Origin: a virus
IMG/VR virus record: IMGVR_UViG_3300028388_001808
Location: 29,734 to 93,733 of that record
DNA: 64,000 bases
Strand: one strand, 5' to 3'
The number at the start of each line of letters is the position of its first letter. Within the stretch, counting starts at the first letter, position 1. Below are positions 39,164 to 47,834 of this stretch, in pieces. The notes beneath the pieces are model-generated. The model had not been told where the DNA came from. It saw nothing but the letters and a program-made list of their open reading frames with translations, and searched no databases. Position numbers and translations under genes: made by a program.

Positions 39164-39803
39164 GATCGTACACCCTTCCTGGGAACCGATCTTCTCTGAA
39201 CTTGAACCACAGTTAGAACACATCCGAAGAACGCTACCTAAGTTAAGACCCTACTATCCTACACCTGACAAAATCTTTGCAGCATTTAAAGTGCCATTAG
39301 ATAGTGTCAGCGTAGTCATAGTAGGTCAAGACCCTTATCCAAGAAAAGGGTACAGCACAGGTATAGCTTTTGCAGTACCTGAAGCTATTGGTACTTCCCC
39401 AACACTAGAGATTATCTTTGACACTGTCGCAATCGACACTTACAATATTGCCTACGAAGGTGATTGTACGCTGACGAACTGGACAAATCAAGGAATCCTG
39501 CTACTGAATTCTGCCCTGACAGTCAAGCCGAATAACCCGGATCATAAATCGCATGTCACTCTATGGCATGGATTTATGTACAAGTTGTTTGAGTTGATAA
39601 CTGATCAGAGAAGGGATTTATTGTGGCTACTGTGGGGAGACAGAGCTAAAAAGCTGGGTACGGCAATAAAAGGAGACAAACTGACTGCGGTGCATCCTGT
39701 GTACGATCATTACCAGATCGTACCCAGATTCAGAGAAGAGCATCATTTCAGGAAAACAAACGAGTGGCTAGATGCAAAGGGCAAGCCACAAATTCAATGG
39801 TAA
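39153..39803 (+). CDS. ung: Uracil-DNA glycosylase, family 1-like
   Basis: A 216-residue enzyme with the water-activating loop VGQDPYP (Asp60), the strand NQGILLLNSALT, and a C-terminal HPVYDHY segment replacing the usual HPSPLS Leu-loop. It removes uracil from DNA; crAss-like phages often carry one. It lies between the primase and the ubiquitin-like cluster and overlaps the primase gene. Confidence 0.88.
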   Translation: MLPKIVHPSWEPIFSELEPQLEHIRRTLPKLRPYYPTPDKIFAAFKVPLDSVSVVIVGQDPYPRKGYSTGIAFAVPEAIGTSPTLEIIFDTVAIDTYNIAYEGDCTLTNWTNQGILLLNSALTVKPNNPDHKSHVTLWHGFMYKLFELITDQRRDLLWLLWGDRAKKLGTAIKGDKLTAVHPVYDHYQIVPRFREEHHFRKTNEWLDAKGKPQIQW

Positions 39804-39838
39804 AAAAACCTTTTTCTAACTTCTAATAAACGTTTATT

Positions 39839-40738
39839 ATGTCTGAACAAGTAACAGCAGGGTTGATCACCCTCATGGCTGTCTATTCCGGTGCAAAGGT
39901 CTACAAGATCGAATTGGGAGACGGCGAACAAATCAAAAAGCGGTCGGATATCGAACCGTATCTCATTGAGCATGGAATCAATTTTTCCAATGCTGACATG
40001 ATCATCCAGCCGGGAGAAATGGGACTCCCTTCTCCTGATTCAGCCGTTGTTCTGCCGGAAGCAAAGCAAATGACCTATGACGGTCAGGTGCGTATGGTAA
40101 GAGCAATCGGATTGTTCCTTACTCCCACAAAGAATGACTCAGGCGCACGTGTCAACATTGACGGTGCAGAAAATTCCTGGATTCGCTCAGAAGCAAAACG
40201 CCTCTACAAATCCGGAGATGCCGGAAAGGCCCATTTTACCAAAGATGGAAAACCGTACAATTCCGTTTCGACCGATGACCTTCGTGGGCTTCTGAAATCC
40301 TGGTATGCCAAAGAGGAAGCAGGAGAAGCTACAACAGTCGTTGAAGAAGAACAGACTACCAATCTGACCTACAGCAACGAAGCTGAAATCCTGGAGGCCG
40401 TTTCCAAAACGGTTGAGGATAGTTTTCAAATCCTCACACTGACCTGCAACACGCTGAATGATCTGAACGAAGTCCGGGTAGAGACGATCTGCGATACGCA
40501 GTCGAAGGCCGATCTTCCTGATCTCATCGGAGGCATTTCTACTGTTCTGGATAGCCTGAAAGGCTACAAACAACAGGTAGACACCGATGCCGCTGCGTGT
40601 AGGGAAGAAATCGCCCGCCGGGAGGCTGCCGCAAAAGCAGCCAAGGAGAATGTACAGGAAACGACAACTCCTGTAGGTTCACTTGGAGACGTATTTGGAG
40701 CATTCCAGAAACGTTACGACAGCCGCTACCGTAAGTAG
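39839..40738 (+). CDS. Abundant replication-module protein, possible beta-grasp N-terminus
   Basis: A 299-residue protein. Residues ~8-100 follow a strand-strand-helix-strand order (LITLMAVYSGAKVYKIELGD, DIEPYLIEHG, ADMIIQPG, VRAIGLFLTPT). This would fit a beta-grasp (ubiquitin-like) fold. The middle has a SAP-like basic helix pair (WIRSEAKRLYKSG). The rest is a long coiled coil ending RYDSRYRK, with no Gly-Gly end. High-GC codon use and its own terminator suggest strong expression. The ubiquitin-like idea is speculative. Confidence 0.5.
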   Translation: MSEQVTAGLITLMAVYSGAKVYKIELGDGEQIKKRSDIEPYLIEHGINFSNADMIIQPGEMGLPSPDSAVVLPEAKQMTYDGQVRMVRAIGLFLTPTKNDSGARVNIDGAENSWIRSEAKRLYKSGDAGKAHFTKDGKPYNSVSTDDLRGLLKSWYAKEEAGEATTVVEEEQTTNLTYSNEAEILEAVSKTVEDSFQILTLTCNTLNDLNEVRVETICDTQSKADLPDLIGGISTVLDSLKGYKQQVDTDAAACREEIARREAAAKAAKENVQETTTPVGSLGDVFGAFQKRYDSRYRK

Positions 40739-40764
40739 GACCAGGTAGACATTTTCTAATGCTT

Positions 40765-40800
40765 AGAAAGGGGTGGTGTAAAAGCTACCCCTTTCTTTTT
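40765..40800 (+). terminator. Intrinsic terminator
   Basis: Perfect 10-bp stem AGAAAGGGGT/ACCCCTTTCT followed by T residues, between the previous gene and the E2-like gene. Partial read-through would link the two. Confidence 0.85.
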
Positions 40801-40811
40801 AATCAAAAACT

Positions 40812-42026
40812 ATGGACAGAAAGGCATACGTTGAAGCACAGACAAAGATGCTGAACAAGAGACACAAAATCGTACAGCAAGACGATGATATCTTTAACAT
40901 TTGCGTGCATCTTGGAGACGTGAAGTACAGGTCTACTAACGAAGAAATGCAATGGGAGCATACCCTTAAAGGGACGTACGTTATGTTTTCCATAACATTT
41001 ACTACTGGAGAGGAAGGAGAAGAACGTATACAGGCAATAGTTCCAAATCTAGCAAGAACGGATTTCTACAGAGATGAGTACGAACAAGGATGGACTCACG
41101 GACACGTAGGAAGTAGAAGAATAGGCAGTTTTGCTGCTTTCTGTATAGGAGCTAATAGTGATGTAGACAAGATAACGAAACTAATCACTTCGGAAACTAT
41201 CACAGAAAGTAATGACGTGCTATACTACTATATGACTTCGTTTATAAACGGATGCGTTCCTTGGGAATACAAGTCTGGAGTCTATATATCATATCTTAGC
41301 ATGTTGGAAAACCAATCATCTAGTACTAGAAGCTACTTTCCTCCGAATAACCAGTACTACAATACCAGAAGAACGCAAGAAGTCAGCAACAAAAACCTAC
41401 TAAAGTTGCTATCCGAGACTTCTATAGTTTTGGATGAAGATGACGTTGGATTGATAGTAAACGACAAAGTCGTAGAAATAAAACCCACAAAAAAGCTAGT
41501 AGAGAAGCTGTCTTTTCTTCTCATCAGCAAGCTAAATCAAAGCACACAGGAGGATACTACTAGACTGAAAGACTTAGCAGACACGTTACTCTACGTACAG
41601 TGTGAAGACGGTTACAAATACAAATTTAGTTATTACTACACAGTCATAATAAAGAGTAATCCGATACCGTCGATAAGGGAACAGATAAGACAACTGGAAG
41701 AAGGACAGGAAAGAGAACTAGAGGTAGAAGATGCTAACATGACTCTTGCTATCTTCGACAAAGAAGTTCCTATAAAGATACATGAAAGAAATGACAGTAA
41801 CGTTAATGAAATCGAGTATCTAAAGTCTAAATTATTACATTACCAAACACTCCAATCAGGAGAAATTAAACCAACATTTAATGGAATCTTTCAAATTACA
41901 CCAGTTTACGTCACGTATGCTACAAGGAAGTACTTCGACGCATACGTACAACAAGCAGGGAATGCTGATCCAGAGTCAGGAGAAAGTGAAGGTGATATTG
42001 AACAAGCAGTTTCAGAAACATCTTGA
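40812..42026 (+). CDS. Possible E2-like (RWD-fold) protein
   Basis: A 404-residue protein. Strands at ~55-80 (TYVMFSITFTTGEEGEERIQ) are followed by GWTHGHVGSRRIGSFAAFCI with His96, His98 and Cys111. This recalls the H-P-H-[VI] ... C-[LI]-G arrangement of prokaryotic E2-like proteins, in which the Cys accepts the modifier. The remaining 290 residues have no known fold. It precedes and overlaps a JAMM peptidase and an E1-like gene, which supports the idea. A purely structural protein remains possible. Confidence 0.4.
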   Translation: MDRKAYVEAQTKMLNKRHKIVQQDDDIFNICVHLGDVKYRSTNEEMQWEHTLKGTYVMFSITFTTGEEGEERIQAIVPNLARTDFYRDEYEQGWTHGHVGSRRIGSFAAFCIGANSDVDKITKLITSETITESNDVLYYYMTSFINGCVPWEYKSGVYISYLSMLENQSSSTRSYFPPNNQYYNTRRTQEVSNKNLLKLLSETSIVLDEDDVGLIVNDKVVEIKPTKKLVEKLSFLLISKLNQSTQEDTTRLKDLADTLLYVQCEDGYKYKFSYYYTVIIKSNPIPSIREQIRQLEEGQERELEVEDANMTLAIFDKEVPIKIHERNDSNVNEIEYLKSKLLHYQTLQSGEIKPTFNGIFQITPVYVTYATRKYFDAYVQQAGNADPESGESEGDIEQAVSETS

Positions 42027-43053
42027 AGATGTTCTGGACTTCTACAAAAGTAAGATACCTTACAACGAATGGAGTGGAGCAGTCATCTACAAGGTAGAAG
42101 GGAATTTCAACGATGAATCCTTTACTATCATTCCGACTGAAATCTACCCCATATCTGACGGAAGCCCTGGATACACGGACTACATGCTGGCAGAAGATGC
42201 GCCGGAGGTAACATCTTATATGTTCGAATCCGGACTGCTACCGCCTGATTATGCATGGGGACACATACACAGCCACCATAACATGCAAGCTTACTTCTCG
42301 CAGACAGACGATGCCGAACTGGCAAAGAATACAGATATGTATGGTCTGTATTTTTCCATGATCGTAAACAACAGATATGATGTTGTAGCGAGATTATCAA
42401 GAGAAGTGATACTAGACTGCAAAGTTTTACTGAATGGCGAAAATGCTCCTACAGAGCCTTTTGATAGAACACATCTTCCAAAGGTGTCTGTGGTATATGA
42501 TGCCATCGTAGAACGCGAAGTCTCTCAATTACCTCTGAGTAAACGATTGACGAAAGCCCTGGAGAAGTCTCTCGGTATTTCGAAAAAACGCAGCAATGTT
42601 GAATTTCCGGGACTTCAGGGAAAACTGTTCAACGCACCATCCAAAATCCAGAACGATTACCAGCAAATTCAACCTAACTGGACTAACGGAAAAGGTAAAG
42701 TTTCATCTACAGTAGATGGGCTTTTGAACGCTCCAAAAGCGAATTCAGAACTGGTAAGAAAGGACAGCCTGTATTACAGACAAACAGTAGAGGACTATAT
42801 CTACGACTGTCTCGTACAGACACTGGTGGAACCCGTACCTGAAGAGTCTTTGTACTTTGTGCTGGACAAGCTGGATCAAATAGAAAGTCAGACTTTTGTA
42901 GATTTTCTTGACAGTAACTACGGTATGGAGTTGCTGGAAGTTAACGGAGGATTCGAGTCTTTAAGTGAAGACATCAAAATCCTTCTGAAGAAACACAAAG
43001 TTAAAAATCCTCACCTCACAAAATTACTACTAAAATGGAAACAAGATTTGTAG
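41962..43053 (+). CDS. JAB/MPN (JAMM) metallopeptidase
   Basis: A 363-residue protein if started at the ATG at 41962; longer starts run deep into the upstream gene. The full JAMM site is present: Glu36 in NEWSGAV, then HSHHNMQAYFSQTD with His103, His105, Ser113 and Asp116. JAMM enzymes remove ubiquitin-like modifiers or mature their C-termini. The C-terminal 200 residues are unknown. It overlaps the E2-like gene by 65 bases and the E1-like gene by 19, a tight operon. Confidence 0.85.
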   Translation: MLIQSQEKVKVILNKQFQKHLEDVLDFYKSKIPYNEWSGAVIYKVEGNFNDESFTIIPTEIYPISDGSPGYTDYMLAEDAPEVTSYMFESGLLPPDYAWGHIHSHHNMQAYFSQTDDAELAKNTDMYGLYFSMIVNNRYDVVARLSREVILDCKVLLNGENAPTEPFDRTHLPKVSVVYDAIVEREVSQLPLSKRLTKALEKSLGISKKRSNVEFPGLQGKLFNAPSKIQNDYQQIQPNWTNGKGKVSSTVDGLLNAPKANSELVRKDSLYYRQTVEDYIYDCLVQTLVEPVPEESLYFVLDKLDQIESQTFVDFLDSNYGMELLEVNGGFESLSEDIKILLKKHKVKNPHLTKLLLKWKQDL

Positions 43054-43856
43054 ATGCTCAATGGTTCAAAAAAGCTACTGAACAGAAAGTAGTAATAGTT
43101 GGACTTGGTGGAATCGGTTCTTGGGCAGCGTTGGCATTAGCCAGATTAGAAGTCGATAAGCTTATTTTACTTGACTTTGATGTTCTTGAGGAACATAACA
43201 CAGGAAGTCAACTTTGCTCTTTCTCTCAAATGGGCGACATAAAATCGTATGCGCTAAGTACGTTAATTTCCAGACTCACGAGACAAACAAACACATCCAT
43301 AATAGCCAAAAACGCTAAGGTGAACGAAAGTTCAACATTAGGTTACTGCCTTGGCTATAGCAGAGATGTGGATGTGGTTCTTGCTGCTACAGACAACATA
43401 GAATCAAGAAGTTTGATTTTTAGTCATTTTTTGGACATTGTAGGGATAAATGAGTCGATGTTTCACCTTTTACCAGACAGTAGGATACAGCATAAAAAAA
43501 AGATTTACCTGGATGCAAGAATGACCGCAGAGTTTTTCGAGTTATATGCTGTTCCTTTCAACAGAATCTCTATCGCCGCGTACAAAAGTACGCTGTTTCA
43601 ACCAGAGGAGTCAGAACAGTTACCATGTGGATACCAACAGACTAGCCACACAGGTATGATCCTCGGAGGCCTGATTGCTTCTGTTTTGGTTAATTTTTGT
43701 ACAACGCTAGATGAAGAGCAATTTCTCAATTTCAGAGAAATTCCTTTCAAGACTACAATGAACTTGCAGACATTATCAATCACAAAACAATCAGCTTATG
43801 AGGTTCTTGACAGAAATAGAGAAGACGGCACCTACGGATGGGAAGAGGATCAATAA
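43035..43856 (+). CDS. E1-like (ThiF/MoeB) adenylating enzyme
   Basis: A 273-residue protein with nucleotide loop GLGGIGS (23-29), DFDVLEEHN (Asp47, Asp49, Asn55), Lys70, and ATDNIESR (118-125) as in ThiF/E1 enzymes. Cys198 in LPCGYQQT is a good candidate for the thioester cysteine. It would adenylate the C-terminus of a ubiquitin-like protein. It overlaps both the JAMM gene and the next gene. Confidence 0.87.
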   Translation: METRFVDAQWFKKATEQKVVIVGLGGIGSWAALALARLEVDKLILLDFDVLEEHNTGSQLCSFSQMGDIKSYALSTLISRLTRQTNTSIIAKNAKVNESSTLGYCLGYSRDVDVVLAATDNIESRSLIFSHFLDIVGINESMFHLLPDSRIQHKKKIYLDARMTAEFFELYAVPFNRISIAAYKSTLFQPEESEQLPCGYQQTSHTGMILGGLIASVLVNFCTTLDEEQFLNFREIPFKTTMNLQTLSITKQSAYEVLDRNREDGTYGWEEDQ

Positions 43857-44610
43857 GATAGTAGACGGGGCATTAAACAAACTGTTACCAAGAGTCCTCC
43901 AACCTCGTGAAGGTGTAACTGCCATAGGAAGTTCGAAGAAGGATTTCCTTCCACTTACTGCGATCCACAGAAGTAAAAAAACAGCACTCGACAAGAAAGT
44001 AAACGGAGTTGCAGCTACAAGTGATTTTTTTGTTTCTCCTTTTCACTATCTGTCCGGTTACAGATTTGAAGGTATAGATGAAATGCTTTATAGTCCTGGT
44101 ATGTCTGGTTCTGGTTATGCGAAGAATTTCTACTTTTTTAAAGTTAATTCCTCTTCGGATATTGACTTGATAACAAACAGAAATTCAATTTGCAAATTCA
44201 GAAATGGGAGTACACTGGTATCCGAGAATTTGGTTTTCTATAACGTTGATTTTAGAAACGAAGAGATTATCATACTTTGTATGTTTGTAGTCGAGAAATC
44301 TTATCTAACAGATAAGTTCTTTTCAGATTATAACAACACAGTAATCGACTCCACTAAATGTAAACTTCTAATGGACGCTTCTGTAAAAGGAAAAAGCCTA
44401 CAAAGCAGAGCATTGCAGGAAGTTGCAGAGCAAATGAAGCAAATGAACATAGATGTCAGAATAGTAGAGAATCTTACGACAGAGTACTATGATATCAATA
44501 TGTTTCAAATTACCAGAAACACACTATCTGTACTACAAAACATTGAAAAGCAGGACACGATAGGTGTGATAAACAAATTCATGTATGATCATCGAACAGA
44601 TAATAGCTAG
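43798..44610 (+). CDS. Unknown protein of the E1/JAMM cluster
   Basis: A 270-residue protein with a beta-rich middle (FYFFKVNSSSDIDLITNRNS and ENLVFYNVDFRNEEII) and a helical C-terminus. It starts 59 bases inside the E1-like gene and overlaps the next gene by 26, so it is co-translated. PRTRC clusters of conjugative elements have an extra protein in a similar position, but sequence similarity is not visible to me. Confidence 0.6.
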   Translation: MRFLTEIEKTAPTDGKRINKIVDGALNKLLPRVLQPREGVTAIGSSKKDFLPLTAIHRSKKTALDKKVNGVAATSDFFVSPFHYLSGYRFEGIDEMLYSPGMSGSGYAKNFYFFKVNSSSDIDLITNRNSICKFRNGSTLVSENLVFYNVDFRNEEIIILCMFVVEKSYLTDKFFSDYNNTVIDSTKCKLLMDASVKGKSLQSRALQEVAEQMKQMNIDVRIVENLTTEYYDINMFQITRNTLSVLQNIEKQDTIGVINKFMYDHRTDNS

Positions 44611-45253
44611 TGAGATCGAAAGGATCAAAGAAGGAATACCTGTAAAGCTGGGAAAAGTGTATCTTAACAAAAGTTACAGATACCTTTATCCCATGCTAAA
44701 ACTTTGTAAGGGAGAACTTTACGACAAAGTAAAGCTGCTTCCTAAACTTGGAGTAGGTATAGGGGATGTCGTATACATCGAAAAAAATAACATAATTCTA
44801 ACATCAGAATTATTTATTCTTGTAGATACAAAGGGAAGCTACGAGAATGGGAGGCACAAAAACGCAACCCAATCTCAGTTGAGATTTGCAGAGTTTCTGA
44901 ATTGGTTTAGAAATTCTGAGTATCTTCGAGACGATTACATATATGACAGCCTTGAAGGACACATGCACATGCTGGTATTGAAGATACCGGAGGACGTACC
45001 TCATGCGATAAGAGCATTCGTATTAGGTAAATACGACATGATTTACACAGATAGCCAAGCTAGAACTATTTTTGATACTAAAAGTGTCGAGTTCAAAGTA
45101 GTCACGAATGATAAAGCACTGAGGAAATCTATAACCAATAAGATAAAAGAACTTGTTGGTTTAGAGACACTTGAAGACATACCAGGAATGACAAGTAAGC
45201 CCAAATTCGAATGGGAGATTTTCAAAACAAGAAAAGCAATAACTGATGGCTAA
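44585..45253 (+). CDS. Unknown protein of the E1/JAMM cluster
   Basis: A 222-residue protein with strands at VKLGKVYLNKSY, DVVYIEKNNIIL and a His-rich HMHMLVLKIPED near 131. It has no recognised domain. It overlaps its neighbours by 26 and 8 bases and closes the putative modifier cluster before the Holliday-junction resolvase gene. Confidence 0.6.
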   Translation: MIIEQIIASEIERIKEGIPVKLGKVYLNKSYRYLYPMLKLCKGELYDKVKLLPKLGVGIGDVVYIEKNNIILTSELFILVDTKGSYENGRHKNATQSQLRFAEFLNWFRNSEYLRDDYIYDSLEGHMHMLVLKIPEDVPHAIRAFVLGKYDMIYTDSQARTIFDTKSVEFKVVTNDKALRKSITNKIKELVGLETLEDIPGMTSKPKFEWEIFKTRKAITDG

Positions 45254-45668
45254 TAGAAACAGGACAGCCGGACATAATTGGGAAAGAGAAGTAGCTAAGA
45301 TGTTAAGGGATTTATTTCCGGACATTGCAACATCCAGATACTCCTCTAGGGAAATAGATGACAGTGGGGTAGATTTTGTAAGAACAGGAGATTTCAAGTT
45401 TCAGGCAAAAAGTACGATGAAGGCTCCAAGTTATCACAATCTTCTCACTGAAATGGGTTCCGGCTTTCCTGTCATTCTACATAAACTGACAGGGAAAGGA
45501 ACAGGAAAAAAGTCCAAAGGGAAGATACTAATCCCAAAAGGGAATTACGCCATTATGAAAATGGAACATTTTGTAGAACTCTTAAAACAGCTAAAAGAAC
45601 ATGGAATTGAACTTGAAAGACCTATTCTCCCAGAACATTCCGGTAAGGGACAGGATAGAGGAGTATAG
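45246..45668 (+). CDS. Holliday-junction-resolvase-like nuclease (Hjc type)
   Basis: A 140-residue protein with the restriction-endonuclease fold signature: GHNWEREVAK (Glu13), a TSRYSS segment, GVDFV (Asp43), and FQAKST (Gln53, Lys55). These match archaeal Hjc-type resolvases used by phages to cut branched DNA before packaging. It overlaps the next nuclease gene by 68 bases. Confidence 0.78.
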   Translation: MANRNRTAGHNWEREVAKMLRDLFPDIATSRYSSREIDDSGVDFVRTGDFKFQAKSTMKAPSYHNLLTEMGSGFPVILHKLTGKGTGKKSKGKILIPKGNYAIMKMEHFVELLKQLKEHGIELERPILPEHSGKGQDRGV

Positions 45669-46782
45669 AAACAATGAAGCAATTAACAGGTCGGAACTCA
45701 AAGCAGCCTTGGAAGGTCCGGCAAGTCTCGCACCGGCAAAATCTGACGAACTGTACTACGAGGACGAAGAAGCTATGTTGCTTGGAAGTATAGTCGATGC
45801 TATGCTTACTTCTCCAGAGCTGATCGATGACTACTTTGTAGGAAAGTGTAACACAAAGCCTTCGGATAACCTACAAAGCATCTTACATGAAGCCTATGAC
45901 AGGTGTGTACAGGAAACTGGTCTGCTATGGCACGAATTGGAAAACATCTCTACGATAAGCGTGATCCATAGCATCATGAACAAAGTCGGCTACAACATGC
46001 AGTGGGCTAAAGAAGACCCTATGGATGATGCAAGAATCTGGCAGTTCGACAAAAAGAGAGTCAACCAAGGATGCAAGTTACCGCAAGACTACTGGAAAGA
46101 CCTGCAAAAATCAAAAGGGGCAGGAAAGAAACTGGTTTCAAAAGAACAGATGAGTATTGCAGAAACGACTTGCCAGCAAATGCAAGCTTCTCCTGTAACT
46201 CAAAGCTACTGTGAATGCAACGAGAACACATTCGAACAAGTTCCGATCTACTTTGAACATAATGGAGAGTCTTACAAAGTGTTGGTAGATAAGATCATCT
46301 TCCATGAAGAAGACTTTTCCCTGGAACCTTTAGACTTTAAAGTTATGGGTGGTCCTACCTCCGTATTTCCCTCCAGAGCAAAGAAGTACCGTCTTGATTT
46401 GCAGGGTGTTCTTTACACGCTTGGGATGAGAGAAGTCATCCGCTTCATAAATAATCTTATGGAGTCGAGCGGCAGTTCTCAACGTTTCAAGTTAAGACCA
46501 TTCAAGTTCGTGGTGAATAGCCACACACATCCCTATGAGCCAAGAATTTACGAATTCGAAAAATTCCATTTTGATATAGGCTATCACGGTGCTTATTTCA
46601 GAAACGGAAGTGTCGTATTGAATGAGTCTTACAGAGGCGATGATGCCATACATGAAAGGAACTATGAAATACTTGGATTTCTTGACGCTTTACACCGACT
46701 AAAATGGTACAGAAACAACGGTGATTCGGTTCACTACGATTACGCAAAAAATTCTACTTCACCTCTAAAACTTTGGTTCTGA
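45601..46782 (+). CDS. PD-(D/E)xK exonuclease, RecE/YqaJ-like
   Basis: A 393-residue protein. INRSELKAALEGPASL and LLGSIVDAMLTSPE resemble the N-terminal G-x2-(V)-H/D region of RecE-type nucleases. VLVDKIIF then LEPLDFKVM give the Asp ... D-x-K core, and YRLDLQGVLYTLG supplies the conserved Gln. With Sak4 and the SSB-like protein it would form a recombination system. A Cas4/PDDEXK_1 assignment is the alternative. Confidence 0.68.
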   Translation: MELNLKDLFSQNIPVRDRIEEYRNNEAINRSELKAALEGPASLAPAKSDELYYEDEEAMLLGSIVDAMLTSPELIDDYFVGKCNTKPSDNLQSILHEAYDRCVQETGLLWHELENISTISVIHSIMNKVGYNMQWAKEDPMDDARIWQFDKKRVNQGCKLPQDYWKDLQKSKGAGKKLVSKEQMSIAETTCQQMQASPVTQSYCECNENTFEQVPIYFEHNGESYKVLVDKIIFHEEDFSLEPLDFKVMGGPTSVFPSRAKKYRLDLQGVLYTLGMREVIRFINNLMESSGSSQRFKLRPFKFVVNSHTHPYEPRIYEFEKFHFDIGYHGAYFRNGSVVLNESYRGDDAIHERNYEILGFLDALHRLKWYRNNGDSVHYDYAKNSTSPLKLWF

Positions 46783-46979
46783 TGGATGATCCTAACAAAA
46801 GAAACGAACAAGAAGATAACCCTGTAGAAATCTACAGGGATCATCAAATCTACGAAACTCCGGATGGTGAGTTTAAAGTAGACCTTACAGATCATGCTAC
46901 CTTTCCGACAGAAGAATCTGCGGAAGAGTACATTGACGAAGTACTTGACGGAGAAGACTATTACTCTGAAGACGGCTGA
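46782..46979 (+). CDS. Small acidic protein
   Basis: A 65-residue, strongly acidic protein (MDDPNKRNEQEDNPVEIYRD ... EDYYSEDG). The ATG at 46782 overlaps the end of the nuclease gene, so it is coupled. A DNA mimic or anti-host peptide is imaginable; nothing decides it. Confidence 0.5.
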   Translation: MDDPNKRNEQEDNPVEIYRDHQIYETPDGEFKVDLTDHATFPTEESAEEYIDEVLDGEDYYSEDG

Positions 46980-47194
46980 TGAAACTGGTAAAGAAGTATA
47001 GGGTAAGTATTTACCTGTCAAGCGGAAAAGTAATTCGCATTCTGTGTTCAGAGTTTACGATCACCAAACTTTCTTCGTCGAAGACCAGAGAGCTGCACTG
47101 GAAAATAGTCAGAGGAGAAGAACTACTTACTATAGACGTAGATACTATAGTAGCAGTGACCAGAAAATTTGCAGGATTTTACATTCAAATATAG
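46979..47194 (+). CDS. Small basic beta-rich protein
   Basis: A 71-residue protein with SKY-like beta strands (YRVSIYLSSGKVIRILCSEF) and basic residues, coupled by ATGA to the acidic gene before it. Its complementary charge suggests the two could pair. Function unknown. Confidence 0.5.
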   Translation: MKLVKKYRVSIYLSSGKVIRILCSEFTITKLSSSKTRELHWKIVRGEELLTIDVDTIVAVTRKFAGFYIQI

Positions 47195-47198
47195 TATT

Positions 47199-47450
47199 AT
47201 GTTCAAGACACTTGCAAAGATAATGGGAGTAAACTTAAAGGCTAGACTATCTATGCCGCCAGACTTTAAAAAGAAGTCAAACGAAAGACACAGAGAAGAA
47301 TTGAATTACGAACTACAGCAGCAGCGACTAGAACTCGCAGAAGAATGGAGGCATTTGATATCGAAAGAAGTCGAAAATGAAATTAGAAAAGATGCAGAAA
47401 ACTACCAACCTCCGACTAAAGCAGAGCGTCGTAGAAAAGCTGGGAAGTGA
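47199..47450 (+). CDS. Small charged helical protein
   Basis: An 83-residue protein from the ATG at 47199 (MFKTLAKIMGVNLKARLSMP), with a long charged helix and a basic end (KAERRRKAGK). It overlaps the next frame by 74 bases. Function unknown. Confidence 0.45.
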   Translation: MFKTLAKIMGVNLKARLSMPPDFKKKSNERHREELNYELQQQRLELAEEWRHLISKEVENEIRKDAENYQPPTKAERRRKAGK

Positions 47451-47631
47451 TACAGCTTATCATTTTGCCAAACGCGAAATGGTAAAAAACATCATAGCCA
47501 GTATGACAGACCAGAAACTTGAGGAACTTGGATTTAGTTTCAGGGTTCTGTCCCCTGACAGTCTAAGTGAAACTCAACGAAATTCTCTTGAAAAAGAGAA
47601 AGAAGTCATGTATGAAGCGCGACTAAGATAA
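47377..47631 (+). CDS. Small helical protein
   Basis: An 84-residue protein (MKLEKMQKTTNLRLKQSVVE ...). The helix pattern VEKLGSDTAYHFAKREMVKN resembles small regulators, but no motif is sure. A terminator follows 22 bases later. A later internal start is possible given the 74-base overlap. Confidence 0.45.
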   Translation: MKLEKMQKTTNLRLKQSVVEKLGSDTAYHFAKREMVKNIIASMTDQKLEELGFSFRVLSPDSLSETQRNSLEKEKEVMYEARLR

Positions 47632-47652
47632 ACTTATTTGTCATCACTATTG

Positions 47653-47687
47653 GACTGTCTGTGTTTTTTATACAGGCAGTCTTTTTT
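47653..47687 (+). terminator. Intrinsic terminator
   Basis: GACTG-x-CTGT/ACAG-x-CAGTC stem with a G-T pair, followed by T6. Confidence 0.82.
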
Positions 47688-47699
47688 AACTCAAAGAAA

Positions 47700-47834
47700 A
47701 TGGGAAAAAGTAAAAAGGAGGAAACCAAAAAAGAAGAAACAAAAAAGAAAGAAGTAATCATTTTTAAGTCTGGAGAGAAAACTTACGTTAAGCAAGGAGC
47801 TATTCTCATAGACATCACTTCAAAACCCATGTGA
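47700..47834 (+). CDS. Very small Lys-rich protein
   Basis: A 44-residue protein (MGKSKKEETKKEETKKKEVI ...) with a K-K-E-E-T repeat, then a small beta segment (FKSGEKTYVKQGAILIDI). It is coupled to the following membrane gene by ATGA. A real small gene is likely because the frame is bounded by a terminator and an overlap. Confidence 0.5.
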   Translation: MGKSKKEETKKEETKKKEVIIFKSGEKTYVKQGAILIDITSKPM

